A stretch of 64,000 bases of DNA, taken from NCBI RefSeq assembly GCF_002874535.1, contig NZ_CP025025.1, forward strand, positions 246,001 to 310,000, given 5' to 3'. The notes under the pieces are model-generated. The model did no database searches. It was not told the origin of the DNA and was given only the letters and a program-made list of their open reading frames with translations. This DNA comes from Mesobacillus jeotgali. GTDB lineage: Bacteria; Bacillota; Bacilli; Bacillales; Cytobacillaceae. Shown piece by piece: positions 17,012-25,021 of the stretch (positions are counted from its first letter, which is position 1; every line of letters starts with the position of its first letter). Both the position numbers and the translations under genes were made by a program.

Positions 17012-17701
17012 TCAACTATTCGGCTTTATAATAAGTACCATCATGCTTTTATCCGAATCAAAATTCCATGATACGAAAGCATTTTCCAAATTTGCGTCGA
17101 GATAGGTTTGAAGCTGGTCTGTATGCTCCAGGAGAAGTCTCTTTTCAAGATTTCGCTTAGCAATCGTGAGAGCTTCGGAAAAGCCTGTTTTGATCATTTC
17201 TTTTTCAACAGCTATCAATATTTTATTCCGTACGATGACTAGTGTTCGTGAGTTCAGCATGCATGAGTATATGTCACCTGGAGGCTTTTCGGCTTTTATA
17301 CTCACCTTTATGATTTCATCATGGACATCTTCCTGATTCTTATAGGAGCAGTCATGGTCGCCCGGTTCATTTGCTGTGACTCCGATGAACATTCCGGAGT
17401 GGCTGTCGAGGTTCCAATCGTAATAGAATTCACTTAAATCCAAACCCAGGTTGATTCTCATAAAGACTTTGATTTCTTCAGTCAGGGTATCCATAAGCAT
17501 ATCCCTAATTTTCTCGACATATTTGCTTTGTTCATTAGTCATTAATTTACTTTCCATTGGGGAAAGAAAGTCTTTGATATACATGGTTATATAGGGAGGG
17601 GAAATTGTGGCGAATACAGAACCTGGCCCTTTGCCAAAATGTTCCCTTAGTATTCTTCCTATGTAACTCCCCAGTTCTTTTTCTTTATTCTTTAAATCCA
17701 T
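17012..17701 (-). CDS. MpsC-like protein (DUF2294/PF10057), paralogue A
   Basis: The 229-residue protein consists of two tandem DUF2294 domains, the family that includes MpsC of the S. aureus MpsABC sodium/bicarbonate-linked system and B. subtilis YbcI. Hallmarks: 'LREHFGKGPGSVFATISPPY', 'MDTLTEEI', 'SEFYYDWNLDSHSGMFIGV', and in the second half 'LVIVRNKILIAVEKEMIKTG' and 'FVSWNFDSDKSMMVLIIKP'. The start is the ATG at 17701, 8 bases after AAAAGGA. No mpsA/mpsB (ndhF or DUF2309) is nearby. It is divergent from a paralogue at 18003. Confidence 0.8.
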   Translation of the reverse strand: MDLKNKEKELGSYIGRILREHFGKGPGSVFATISPPYITMYIKDFLSPMESKLMTNEQSKYVEKIRDMLMDTLTEEIKVFMRINLGLDLSEFYYDWNLDSHSGMFIGVTANEPGDHDCSYKNQEDVHDEIIKVSIKAEKPPGDIYSCMLNSRTLVIVRNKILIAVEKEMIKTGFSEALTIAKRNLEKRLLLEHTDQLQTYLDANLENAFVSWNFDSDKSMMVLIIKPNS

Positions 17702-18002
17702 TCTCGTCATCCTTTTCAAATTCCGGCCTAGTATCCTGAATTCAGTTTTTGTTTTGACGAAAGGTATAAATTGTATCGCAAAAGATGTAGAAACCCTTCA
17801 TAACAGGTATCATTTTTTCCTTACCTAATTTCTTTCTACATCCATGTGTTGAATCCTTTTTTTATCTTCATGTTTCTATTATAAAAATGGGGGAAAACTG
17901 GGAAAAAGCACATTTGAACTATTTCATCGTATTTGTAATGTGCTAAAATAAAAAAAGGAAAGAGGATATGATGCTTCTTTCTTTAAAAGGGTGAATCATC
18001 AA

Positions 18003-18701
18003 ATGGATATTAAAGCACAGCAAACAAAATTGGCGAATAATTTCGGCAAGCTGCTGCGTGATAAATTTGGCAAAGGGCCAGAAGTCATCCATGTTACTAT
18101 ATCCCAGCCGTATGTATTGGTTTATATAAGCGGCTTTATTTCTCCAATGGAGCAGGCGCTTCTTGAGCAGGGCCAAGAACTTACCGTCCTAACGACTCGG
18201 GAATACCTGATGAAATCATTGGATCCCGAAATTAGAGGGCAAGTTAAAGCATTAACGGATATGGGAATACAGCATATTTATTATGATTGGAACCTGAAAA
18301 ACCTTTCAGGGGTTTTTGTTGCCATCAGTCCGGACAGTCCGGATGAGGGAAAAGATTCAAGAGCTGATTATAAAGGCAGGGATGAGATCCATAAGGAAAT
18401 CATTCGTATAAGCGAGCAAGCCGAAAAAGCGCCTGATAGCGTTTACTCTTACATGCTCAGCTCCCGGTCAATGATTGTCTTCCGGGAGGGAATATTAGTG
18501 CCAATCGAAAAGAAGTTGATTTCTCTTGGGTTCGATGAGACATTACGTGTTGCGAAAAGACAGCTTGAAGGTGGGATGCTGAATGGCAGCACCCAGTTTT
18601 CTGCGATTCTTGATTCTAAAATCCAAGATGTCTTTGTTGACTGGGATTTTGAAATCGATAAGAGTGTCATTACTCTAATCTTAAAACCAAATAAAGCATA
18701 G
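18003..18701 (+). CDS. MpsC-like protein (DUF2294/PF10057), paralogue B
   Basis: This 232-residue protein is built like its divergent neighbour: 'LRDKFGKGPEVIHVTISQPY', 'MKSLDPEIRGQV', 'IYYDWNLKNLSGVFVAISP', then 'MIVFREGILVPIEKKLISLG' and 'FVDWDFEIDKSVITLILKP'. The pair clearly arose by duplication and is not identical. No membrane helix is visible, so both act in the cytosol or at the membrane surface. I choose ATG 18003 with AAGGGTGA 8 bases upstream; an in-frame GTG at 17991 is too near the binding site. Confidence 0.8.
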   Translation: MDIKAQQTKLANNFGKLLRDKFGKGPEVIHVTISQPYVLVYISGFISPMEQALLEQGQELTVLTTREYLMKSLDPEIRGQVKALTDMGIQHIYYDWNLKNLSGVFVAISPDSPDEGKDSRADYKGRDEIHKEIIRISEQAEKAPDSVYSYMLSSRSMIVFREGILVPIEKKLISLGFDETLRVAKRQLEGGMLNGSTQFSAILDSKIQDVFVDWDFEIDKSVITLILKPNKA

Positions 18702-18734
18702 GCAGTGGTGAACTGGACACATTGTGCCAGACTT

Positions 18735-18783
18735 AAGCCGGAAAGAGCAGGAAAGAGCCTGTTCTTTTCGGCTTTTTCTTTTT
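18735..18783 (+). terminator. Rho-independent terminator
   Basis: AAGCCGGAAAGAGCAGG pairs with CCTGTTCTTTTCGGCTT and a T run follows. Confidence 0.9.
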
Positions 18784-18874
18784 TATCACTGTAAAAACAT
18801 TACCGAAGCTCCTTTGTGGCAGCACATACGACCAAGTCATGGAAATCTACCTTACTACGAAAGGGTTTTTACAG

Positions 18875-19039
18875 ATGAACCACATCGAAATGGCATTATT
18901 AAAAAAAGAAATTCAGCGCCTGAAAGCCGATTATGAAAAATGTGAGGATGAACGACTTAAAGAGTATATCATGGAGGACATCATGCTGATTGAGCAAGTG
19001 ATCAATAAGAATGAGAGTGAGACTGAGGCCAAGGTTTAA
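18875..19039 (+). CDS. Small helical protein of 54 residues, unknown
   Basis: The product begins MNHIEMALLKKEIQRLKADY and is a single charged amphipathic helix followed by 'EYIMEDIMLIEQVI' and an acidic tail. AAAGGG lies 9 bases upstream of the chosen ATG. It is too short to assign; similar small helical proteins are common in Bacillaceae. It follows the MpsC paralogue B terminator and probably has its own promoter. Confidence 0.5.
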   Translation: MNHIEMALLKKEIQRLKADYEKCEDERLKEYIMEDIMLIEQVINKNESETEAKV

Positions 19040-19374
19040 TTGGGATTGTGGGGCATGGGCACGAGCACGGTTCTCATGTCCCAAGAATAAATGAACGATT
19101 TCTGTACAGCCCGATATAATCTCTATCAGTAAACAAACTTCGCTATGAGATGAGCTCATACCATAATTTTATTGTTTTATATGTTATGGCCCCCAATAAA
19201 TTCATTATTTTATTCTATTATCAATCCCTTTCCCCAATAAGACGAGAGAATAGTCATGGTGTCTCTTGAACGGCCTCCGATATATGAAAAAATGGTACTA
19301 ATAACCAAATGTCCCTTCTGTTAAGCTGGTATGTTATCCTGAAACAGACGATAATTTTCAAGGGAGTGAGGAAC
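19040..19374. other. Intergenic region with a GGGAC-type palindrome
   Basis: No gene is visible. GGGCATGGGCACGAGCACGG followed by TTCTCATGTCCC near 19050-19082 belongs to the dispersed GGGAC...GTCCC family. The remainder is AT-rich and should contain the promoter of the STAS gene; I found no clear SigB (GTTTAA/GGGTAT) motif. Confidence 0.5.
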
Positions 19375-20211
19375 TTGAGCGAACAAATAAAAATTGATTA
19401 TCTTCAAATTATTTCTGATAAAATCCTTCTAGAAAAACAATATCTCATTAAACATAAAACTCAGCTGGATTCTCACCAGACATCTAATAAACTTGACTCT
19501 CTGCTCCAAGAGTGGCGGGAGAATATCATTGACATATACGCACTTTCTGTTGCGAGGGATATAGAAACCTCTTTCAGTGTATTAAAGGAATGGGGCCGTG
19601 AAGCAGTAGATACTTTAGTAAACTTCAACCTTCCTCTGGAAATAGCTCTTGATGAAGTCAGAGACTATAGGAATCTTATAGGACACATCATCAAGGACGA
19701 AGCGATCAAGCTTAATTTGCCAATAGCGGAATTTTACGATTTATTATCTGACTTTGATTCCGTGGTGGACCGCGCTGTTCATTGGTTAAGTATCTCTTAT
19801 ACACGAGTGTTTTACACTCGAATACAGGTAGCTGAAGCCTCTGCGTTGGAATTGTCCATTCCTGTCATTAAAATTTCAGATAAGATTGGTGTACTTCCTA
19901 TAATAGGGGATATAGATACGCAAAGAGCTCAAGAATTAATGAACAAAGCTCTGATGAAAAGCAGTGAATTTTCATTGGAACATTTAATCATTGATCTCTC
20001 TGGTGTGCCGATTATTGATACCATGGTTGCTGATCGGATATTTAAAGTAGTAAGAGCGTTGTCACTCTTAGGGATTGATACTACACTCTCAGGTATACGT
20101 CCAGAAATCGCTCAAACAATGGTTAATTTAGGCGTCGATGTTTCAGGCATCATAGTAACCTCGAATTTGCAAATGGCTATGGAAAAGTTACTTAAAGTGA
20201 AGATTGCTTAA
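19375..20211 (+). CDS. RsbR-family stressosome protein with STAS domain
   Basis: The 278-residue protein has a helical N-terminal sensor half (about 1-155), in the size range of the RsbR globin-like domain, and a C-terminal STAS domain (about 160-275) with 'LIIDLSGVPIIDTMVADRIF', the conserved phosphoacceptor-loop region of RsbR/RsbS. RsbR paralogues form the stressosome and hold RsbT until stress. The TTG start follows AGGGAGTGAGG by a few bases. Alone in its operon, with its own terminator; rsbT lies 2.5 kb upstream on the other strand. Confidence 0.85.
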   Translation: MSEQIKIDYLQIISDKILLEKQYLIKHKTQLDSHQTSNKLDSLLQEWRENIIDIYALSVARDIETSFSVLKEWGREAVDTLVNFNLPLEIALDEVRDYRNLIGHIIKDEAIKLNLPIAEFYDLLSDFDSVVDRAVHWLSISYTRVFYTRIQVAEASALELSIPVIKISDKIGVLPIIGDIDTQRAQELMNKALMKSSEFSLEHLIIDLSGVPIIDTMVADRIFKVVRALSLLGIDTTLSGIRPEIAQTMVNLGVDVSGIIVTSNLQMAMEKLLKVKIA

Positions 20212-20243
20212 ATGTCTGTTTAGAATTGAATAATACCCTAGTT

Positions 20244-20286
20244 AAGACTCTCCTTGATCGAAATTTGACCAGGAGAGTCTTTTTTG
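20244..20286 (+). terminator. Rho-independent terminator
   Basis: AAGACTCTCCT pairs with AGGAGAGTCTT and six T follow. Confidence 0.92.
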
Positions 20287-20401
20287 TTTGTAGTATATCG
20301 AGGCAGATTCGGGGATGCGCCCGCATTTCATCATTCCCTGTCTCCCAAAAGTTTTGTAAAATGTAATGGATAAGACAAAGACCAACCGTAAAGTGGTGAG
20401 G

Positions 20402-21307
20402 ATGATTCAACAGTTACTTTTATTTCAACGTGTCATTGATTATATAGAGGATCATATTAAAGAGGAACTAAGTGCCGAAGTGCTGGCAAGGATGGTTGGG
20501 TATTCTCCTTTTCATTTTTCACGGATTTTTCAGAAGCAGACGGGTTATACATTGATGGATTATGTGGTAAAAAGGAAGCTCCAATTTGCATTGTATGAAT
20601 TGGTGAATGGGAAAAAGATCATCGGAATTGCTATGGATTATGGGTTTGAAACTCATGCTGGCTTTACGAAAGCGTTCAAGAAGTGTTTTGGCAGTCCTCC
20701 GAGCCTTTATAAGGAGCATGGTCCGACATCACTGCCACAAAAACTGGATCTGATAAGCCTTCACGAAAAGAACACAGGCGGCATTGTACTGCAGCCGCAG
20801 ATTGTCCGCCGGAGTACTTTTTCTGTTGCCGGTAAGATCTTCAGGATCGAGAATTTCCCTGCTAACCGAAATGTGCCGGCGTTCTGGGAGCAGGAAGGTT
20901 TGACCGATGGTTCGATTGAAACGTACTTATATGAAGTGTTGTCGCCGAAAAAGCATGGAGAGTATTGTATCAATTTGAGCCGCAGCCTTGATGAAGGCAG
21001 TTGCCGTTATATATTTGCAGTAAACTATGATGATGAAAAAGGCTTACCAGAGGGATTAACCGCGATACAAATCCCTGAGTCTGCATATGCGATATTCCGA
21101 ACGCCATTGGTTGAGGTTGGCCAATTTGCATCGGCGATCAAAGGGACATGGAGATACATACTGGAGGATTGGTTTCCGCACTCATCCTATGAAGTGGATG
21201 AAGCGGGCTTCGACTTTGAATTTTATGACGAGCATTGCCATCATTGGGATTTTAAAAAAATCTATATGGAAATTCATATTCCGATCAAAGAAAAATCTCG
21301 AGAATGA
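20402..21307 (+). CDS. AraC family regulator with GyrI-like effector domain
   Basis: An AraC/XylS-type double helix-turn-helix lies at the N terminus (about 8-105): 'LSAEVLARMVGYSPFHFSRI' and 'IIGIAMDYGFETHAGFTKAF'. A GyrI-like/BmrR effector-binding domain follows (about 130-300), typical of regulators such as Rob or SoxS-fused proteins that sense drugs or small hydrophobic ligands. Start is uncertain: ATG 20402 directly follows GTGGTGAGG; in-frame ATG 20366 has no binding site. The convergent neighbour is an MFS exporter that it might control. Confidence 0.85.
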   Translation: MIQQLLLFQRVIDYIEDHIKEELSAEVLARMVGYSPFHFSRIFQKQTGYTLMDYVVKRKLQFALYELVNGKKIIGIAMDYGFETHAGFTKAFKKCFGSPPSLYKEHGPTSLPQKLDLISLHEKNTGGIVLQPQIVRRSTFSVAGKIFRIENFPANRNVPAFWEQEGLTDGSIETYLYEVLSPKKHGEYCINLSRSLDEGSCRYIFAVNYDDEKGLPEGLTAIQIPESAYAIFRTPLVEVGQFASAIKGTWRYILEDWFPHSSYEVDEAGFDFEFYDEHCHHWDFKKIYMEIHIPIKEKSRE

Positions 21308-21328
21308 AATCATCCTCGAGATTTTTTG
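21291..21328. terminator. Bidirectional terminator
   Basis: AAAAATCTCGAG and CTCGAGATTTTTT pair around a 12-base loop and overlap the 3' ends of both convergent genes. Confidence 0.9.
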
Positions 21329-22548
21329 ATGGCCAATTGATAGAGATAGATGACAGGTGTTAAAAGAATGGCACTTACAATCATTGCTATTTTGATAGAA
21401 AAATTGGCGGCAATCATTCCGATGGCCGGTCCTCCGCTGATTTGGCCGATCGCATCTACCTGCCCTTTTACCGAAAAGAAAGTCGCGCGCGTCGAGGAAT
21501 CTGGAATGATTTTATTCAGCCATGTATCCTCAAGTGGTGCCATGACAGACCTTGTACCTTGGATGATCAGATAAAAGCACAGCAAACTGATGATACCAGT
21601 CGAAAGAGCAAAACCGGTCAGCGAGGTGATAATCAGGACACATCCGATCAGCAAGGATAAATAGATGGTGTTTAACTGATGATGGAGAGAACTCCGGCTG
21701 ATAAAATGAAGGCCGATAAAGGATAGGAGCATTACGACAAAATTAATGCTTCCAATTAAGACAACCAAATTGCCTTCTGTCATGTATGCGAGACGAGTTT
21801 CTTCAAGAAAGTGAGAAATCCATAGCCTGTCGAAGCCTTCACTATATAACCCGAAGAACAAGGCGATAAGGAAGAGAATCCGCATCAAATAGCTGGCCTT
21901 TGTATAATGGACCATCTGGTTCATATTCGTCTTTAGCGTCTTCCAAGTGGATGTGTTTTCATGTTGAACAGGTTTGAAGTTTTCTTCCTTCATAAAAAGG
22001 AGCAAGAAAACAGCTAATCCCACCATTGATAATCCGCCAATGATGATCGGCAGATTGATCATGAAAAAGTAACCGATCAACATACTTAAAGGAATCGCGA
22101 TCACTTCACCGAGTGTGCCGGCCTTAGCACCATTAACAAACGCCTCGGAAGCACGATCTTCTCCGATTTCATCAGCGATCCAGGCCTGATGCGCACCACT
22201 CGTAAACGTGTAGCCAATACCCCAAAGAACCTGAGACACTAACACGGCTGCGAAAAATGGAAACGAACCCTCGATGAGGAACCCAGCCCCAATCAAAAAA
22301 TACCCGATAATCACAGAAAGCCTGCGACTTTTTAAATCCGCCACAAACCCAGTCGGAATCTCAAAAAAGAAAACAACCGCCTCCAGCACAGTGCCAACCA
22401 GAACCAGCTGCAACGGGTCAAGACCGACGACTTTCACATGATAGAGCAAGTTAACCGTAAAGATAAATGTAAAAAAGAACTGAGACCAAAAACGTGTATA
22501 TATATAGACACGATAAGAATCCATTTTCTTGAAAAATGTCAATTTCAT
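21310..22548 (-). CDS. MFS transporter
   Basis: The 412-residue protein has about 12 hydrophobic segments with a charged central loop near residues 190-215. The first-half motif 'EIPTGFVADLKSRRLS' corresponds to MFS motif A (G-x3-D-x2-G/K-R). It is probably a drug or metabolite exporter; substrate unknown. The annotated ATG lies directly against GGGGGAG, so a TTG six bases downstream (22542) could be the true start. It is convergent with the AraC/GyrI regulator. Confidence 0.85.
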   Translation of the reverse strand: MKLTFFKKMDSYRVYIYTRFWSQFFFTFIFTVNLLYHVKVVGLDPLQLVLVGTVLEAVVFFFEIPTGFVADLKSRRLSVIIGYFLIGAGFLIEGSFPFFAAVLVSQVLWGIGYTFTSGAHQAWIADEIGEDRASEAFVNGAKAGTLGEVIAIPLSMLIGYFFMINLPIIIGGLSMVGLAVFLLLFMKEENFKPVQHENTSTWKTLKTNMNQMVHYTKASYLMRILFLIALFFGLYSEGFDRLWISHFLEETRLAYMTEGNLVVLIGSINFVVMLLSFIGLHFISRSSLHHQLNTIYLSLLIGCVLIITSLTGFALSTGIISLLCFYLIIQGTRSVMAPLEDTWLNKIIPDSSTRATFFSVKGQVDAIGQISGGPAIGMIAANFSIKIAMIVSAILLTPVIYLYQLAIKKSRG

Positions 22549-22680
22549 CTCCCCCTAACCAGATTATAGAGAGGGAGGGAGATGATTTCTTTTCCAAATT
22601 TGCGGTTTTTTGAGGTGTGTGGTGTGAAATTAACTTATTTCAAGGTTCCAGGATGAGACTCTAGAACGTCTCTGTGTCTC

Positions 22681-23328
22681 TTACAAAAAAGAAGTTAATA
22701 AAAATTTAGAAATAAATCCTTCAATAAAAGCAGCGATGAAAATGCAAGGTGTGATGACGAAAATGAAGGCGGAAAAAGCTTCTTTGAGGTGGAAACGGAA
22801 TGGTGTTGTGCTCTTTTTAACTTTACGAAAGGCATTGGTCAGTCTAGTCACAATCGTTTTATTCAATGTATTTGCATAAATGGCGGCAAGCATAAAGGTA
22901 GTCAGTTCCAAAATCGCATGCGGCAGAAAACCCAATCCGAATGTGTGGAGTATATTTAACTCAACCTGCTGAACAAGATACAAAGTCATACCGATCATCG
23001 CGCATGTTGAAATGAGTGGCAGTACGTATAGATGCCTAATGGGGATGAAAGAAAGCATCAAGATTTGCAGGCAAACCAGCCAGTTATTCTTGAAGAGAAA
23101 CAAGGTGGTTTCCCAATATCCCTTTTCGGGGGCATCTTCTTTAAAATTTTTATCTAAGTCTGAAAGGAGCTCTTTCATATCCGGGTTTATGTATGATGTA
23201 ATCAGGTAAGCCATGACAAAGATGATAAAATAAAAGAACCAATACTTCCGAAAAGATCTTTTTAGTTGAAGCCATGCGTTTTCCCAAGTTTTAATGCTTG
23301 TTGTTTTTACATAATCGACAATTGTCAT
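22681..23328 (-). CDS. SpoIIM/DUF95 family membrane protein
   Basis: The 215-residue protein has about five hydrophobic segments and the SpoIIM family signature 'GFLPHAILELTTFMLAA' (compare LPHGIxELPA). SpoIIM in B. subtilis works in septal peptidoglycan thinning during engulfment, but most members, including paralogues like this one, are uncharacterised. ATG 23328 follows AAAGGA by 9 bases. It is the third gene of an operon headed by a DUF2089 regulator, so it is probably not the sporulation spoIIM itself. Confidence 0.8.
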   Translation of the reverse strand: MTIVDYVKTTSIKTWENAWLQLKRSFRKYWFFYFIIFVMAYLITSYINPDMKELLSDLDKNFKEDAPEKGYWETTLFLFKNNWLVCLQILMLSFIPIRHLYVLPLISTCAMIGMTLYLVQQVELNILHTFGLGFLPHAILELTTFMLAAIYANTLNKTIVTRLTNAFRKVKKSTTPFRFHLKEAFSAFIFVITPCIFIAAFIEGFISKFLLTSFL

Positions 23329-23346
23329 GATCAATTCCTTTCGGGG

Positions 23347-23631
23347 TTACATATCTTGTAATTGTATTTTTTTCAGCTCCTTTTGGCGTTGCTTCTTCAG
23401 ATAATCTCTGCCTTTGATCCAGATACTTAACAAAAAGGCCAATCCGCCAACACCAGCTAAGATAAGGGAAAGCGTATCTCCTTCACCAAATCTCTTGAAA
23501 AACCACACCGATATAAAGGCTAAGTACAGAACAGGTAAGATGGCTCCCAAAAGAACATGACTTCTCCTTGATAAATAAAATTGAACTCCAATCACCGCAA
23601 TCGCAATCAACCATCCGTAAATAGAAGGCAT
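23347..23631 (-). CDS. Small membrane protein of the DUF2089-SpoIIM operon
   Basis: The 94-residue product has three hydrophobic stretches (about 5-20, 26-44, 55-73) and a basic C-terminal tail ('KGRDYLKKQRQKELKK'). I do not recognise a family. Its ATG overlaps the stop codon of the upstream DUF2089 gene by one base (TAATG), which implies translational coupling, and the SpoIIM-like gene follows after 18 bp. Confidence 0.7.
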   Translation of the reverse strand: MPSIYGWLIAIAVIGVQFYLSRRSHVLLGAILPVLYLAFISVWFFKRFGEGDTLSLILAGVGGLAFLLSIWIKGRDYLKKQRQKELKKIQLQDM

Positions 23632-23930
23632 TAAGGATCAACCCTTTCTGATTTATATTTTTCGATAATTAACTTTGCCACGTCTAAACTGATTTGTTCA
23701 TCCAGCACCATATTTTTAATCATACTGACAAACTCAAGATCCTCTTTTTTACTATTCAACTCAATTTTCTTGATAAGCTTATCCAGCTTTGTCCGGACTG
23801 TTGGATAGGAAACTCCGTAAACAGTTGAAATTTCTTTTAAAGAGCCGGAATTCAAAACGAACTTCCTGATAAATTCGAGTGATTCTTGATCCAAAGCAAG
23901 AATCCATTCGGGTACCTCATCGCGTTTCAA
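23631..23930 (-). CDS. DUF2089 family helix-turn-helix protein
   Basis: The 99-residue protein matches DUF2089: 'PEWILALDQESLEFIRKFVL' then a helix-turn-helix around 'SLKEISTVYGVSYPTVRTKLDKLI'. Members of this family usually sit in front of small membrane protein genes and are assumed to regulate them. The TTG start has GGAGGATGGAGA upstream. A perfect 18-bp-arm palindrome lies immediately upstream (23947-23988) and is the likely operator for autoregulation. Confidence 0.85.
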   Translation of the reverse strand: MKRDEVPEWILALDQESLEFIRKFVLNSGSLKEISTVYGVSYPTVRTKLDKLIKKIELNSKKEDLEFVSMIKNMVLDEQISLDVAKLIIEKYKSERVDP

Positions 23931-23946
23931 TTCTCCATCCTCCTTT

Positions 23947-23988
23947 ATATTGAATAATATTAAATTAAACTTTAATATTATTCAATAT
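23947..23988. promoter_or_regulatory. Perfect 18-bp inverted repeat upstream of the DUF2089 operon
   Basis: ATATTGAATAATATTAAA and TTTAATATTATTCAATAT are exact reverse complements separated by TTAAAC. The proximal arm ends about 5 bp from the ribosome binding site of the DUF2089 gene. The length and symmetry point to a DNA operator rather than a terminator. Confidence 0.75.
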
Positions 23989-24136
23989 TTTTTAAAAAAA
24001 ATGAAGATATAAATAATAAACGTAAGGGAATATGTTGGTCACTATTTCTCTTTTGTATCAAAAATGATGCAGAATAGTTAAGTCCGATTGAACCGGATTT
24101 TGTCACCCAGCGTGGAATAAAAAGTTAATCCAGTTG

Positions 24137-24180
24137 GGTGCAGGTCTTCTTACTCTTTGTCTCGTAAGAAGACCTGCACC
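24137..24180. repeat. Perfect 16-bp-arm hairpin
   Basis: GGTGCAGGTCTTCTTA and TAAGAAGACCTGCACC are exact reverse complements around a 12-base loop. No T run follows on either strand. It precedes a 39-residue membrane peptide gene by 52 bp. CCTGCACCC recurs near 24642. Confidence 0.75.
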
Positions 24181-24232
24181 ATTGAATATAAAGAGAATAC
24201 AATATTGGGCGAATGCTTTTTGGAGGTGCGTA

Positions 24233-24352
24233 ATGGAAAGCTATTCTACCCAAAGTATCATTGTGCTTGGCACGGCGATTTTGGTTATAGGTGCATTTTT
24301 TGTCTTTATAGGAGAGTATAGAAAACTTGGGGAAATAGCAGCTAGTGCTTAG
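24233..24352 (+). CDS. Single-helix membrane peptide, 39 residues
   Basis: The product MESYSTQSIIVLGTAILVIG continues into 'AFFVFIGEYRKLGEIAASA', giving one membrane helix (about 8-27) and a short basic/polar tail. TGGAGGTG lies 7 bases upstream of the ATG, so translation is likely. An upstream extension of the frame runs through the 24137-24180 hairpin and is not believed. Family unknown. Confidence 0.5.
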   Translation: MESYSTQSIIVLGTAILVIGAFFVFIGEYRKLGEIAASA

Positions 24353-24442
24353 GGCGAATAGAGAAACAAGAGGAGGGTCTGTTGTTGAACCCTTTTTTAA
24401 AACATTTCAGTTTCAGTATGGGACGATAACTCTTCCAACTGA

Positions 24443-24635
24443 AAAATAGACGGAAAAATTCCGATTAAATTGGAAACGACTCTTATTTTCCTAGAAATAA
24501 GGGTCGTTTTTCCGTCTATTTAATCCAAATCGTTGAATTTTGCTCTATTTTTAGCGATTAACCGGAATATCTCCCCTTATTTATCCTTCATAAGCACCCT
24601 TTATAAACAATAGCCGGAAAATGTCCGCTTATGAC
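24443..24635 (+). repeat. Four-unit dyad repeat, copy 2 (with long cruciform)
   Basis: Units begin near 24443, 24496, 24557 and 24609 (spacing 53/61/52). Unlike other copies, unit 2 is inverted, so 24444-24458 (AAATAGACGGAAAAA) and 24507-24521 (TTTTTCCGTCTATTT) pair perfectly, enclosing a second stem AAACGACTCTTATTT/AAATAAGGGTCGTTT with one mismatch. The whole left half can form a single long hairpin. Confidence 0.85.
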
Positions 24636-24686
24636 TTCGCAAACCTGCACCCAAAACGCCTATGAATGATAATAGATGTTAATGCA

Positions 24687-24742
24687 TTGACAAAAATAAT
24701 GAAATCATATATCTTTAATTCAAGATATTTAATTTCAAGATA
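24687..24742 (+). promoter_or_regulatory. SigA promoter with overlapping MhqR-type operators
   Basis: TTGACA (24687-24692), 17 bp, then TATCTT (24710-24715) as -10. The -10 lies inside TATCTTTAATTCAAGATA (24710-24727), an MhqR-type palindrome, and a degenerate second site (TATTTAATTTCAAGATA, 24726-24742) follows. Bound repressor would block the promoter. Confidence 0.75.
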
Positions 24743-24769
24743 ATTTTTCAATGCAAAGGAGGAATGGAA

Positions 24770-25012
24770 ATGCTGGATATTTTAAAAAGGATAAATCAAC
24801 TTGCTCTTAAGAAGAAGAATGAGGGATTAACAGAGATTGAAGCCGATGAATTGAACAGGCTACGGAAAACATATCTGCAAATCTTCCGCGGATCGATGGA
24901 GAATCTCTTATTGAATACAACTGTTGTAGATCCAGTAGGAGCAGATGTAACTCCGAAAAAATTAAGAACAGAACAAGCAAGGATTAGAAAGAAAGCAATC
25001 TGGTCGTCTTGA
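24770..25012 (+). CDS. DUF896 family protein (YnzC-like)
   Basis: The 80-residue protein has the DUF896/YnzC helical hairpin 'INQLALKKKNEGLTEIEADE' with 'LRKTYLQIFR' and a C-terminal 'PKKLR' motif. The family is small, cytosolic and of unknown function; B. subtilis YnzC is in the SOS-linked yneA operon. Here it has its own promoter with MhqR-type operators, so it appears to belong to the quinone/phenol stress regulon. ATG 24770 is 7 bases after AAAGGAGG; the ATG at 24764 is too close. Confidence 0.88.
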   Translation: MLDILKRINQLALKKKNEGLTEIEADELNRLRKTYLQIFRGSMENLLLNTTVVDPVGADVTPKKLRTEQARIRKKAIWSS

Positions 25013-25021
25013 AATTATTTA

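Noticed and set aside
23947-23988. Terminator interpretation of the AT-rich palindrome
   Set aside because: No T run, very AT-rich stem, and position directly upstream of a start codon fit an operator better.
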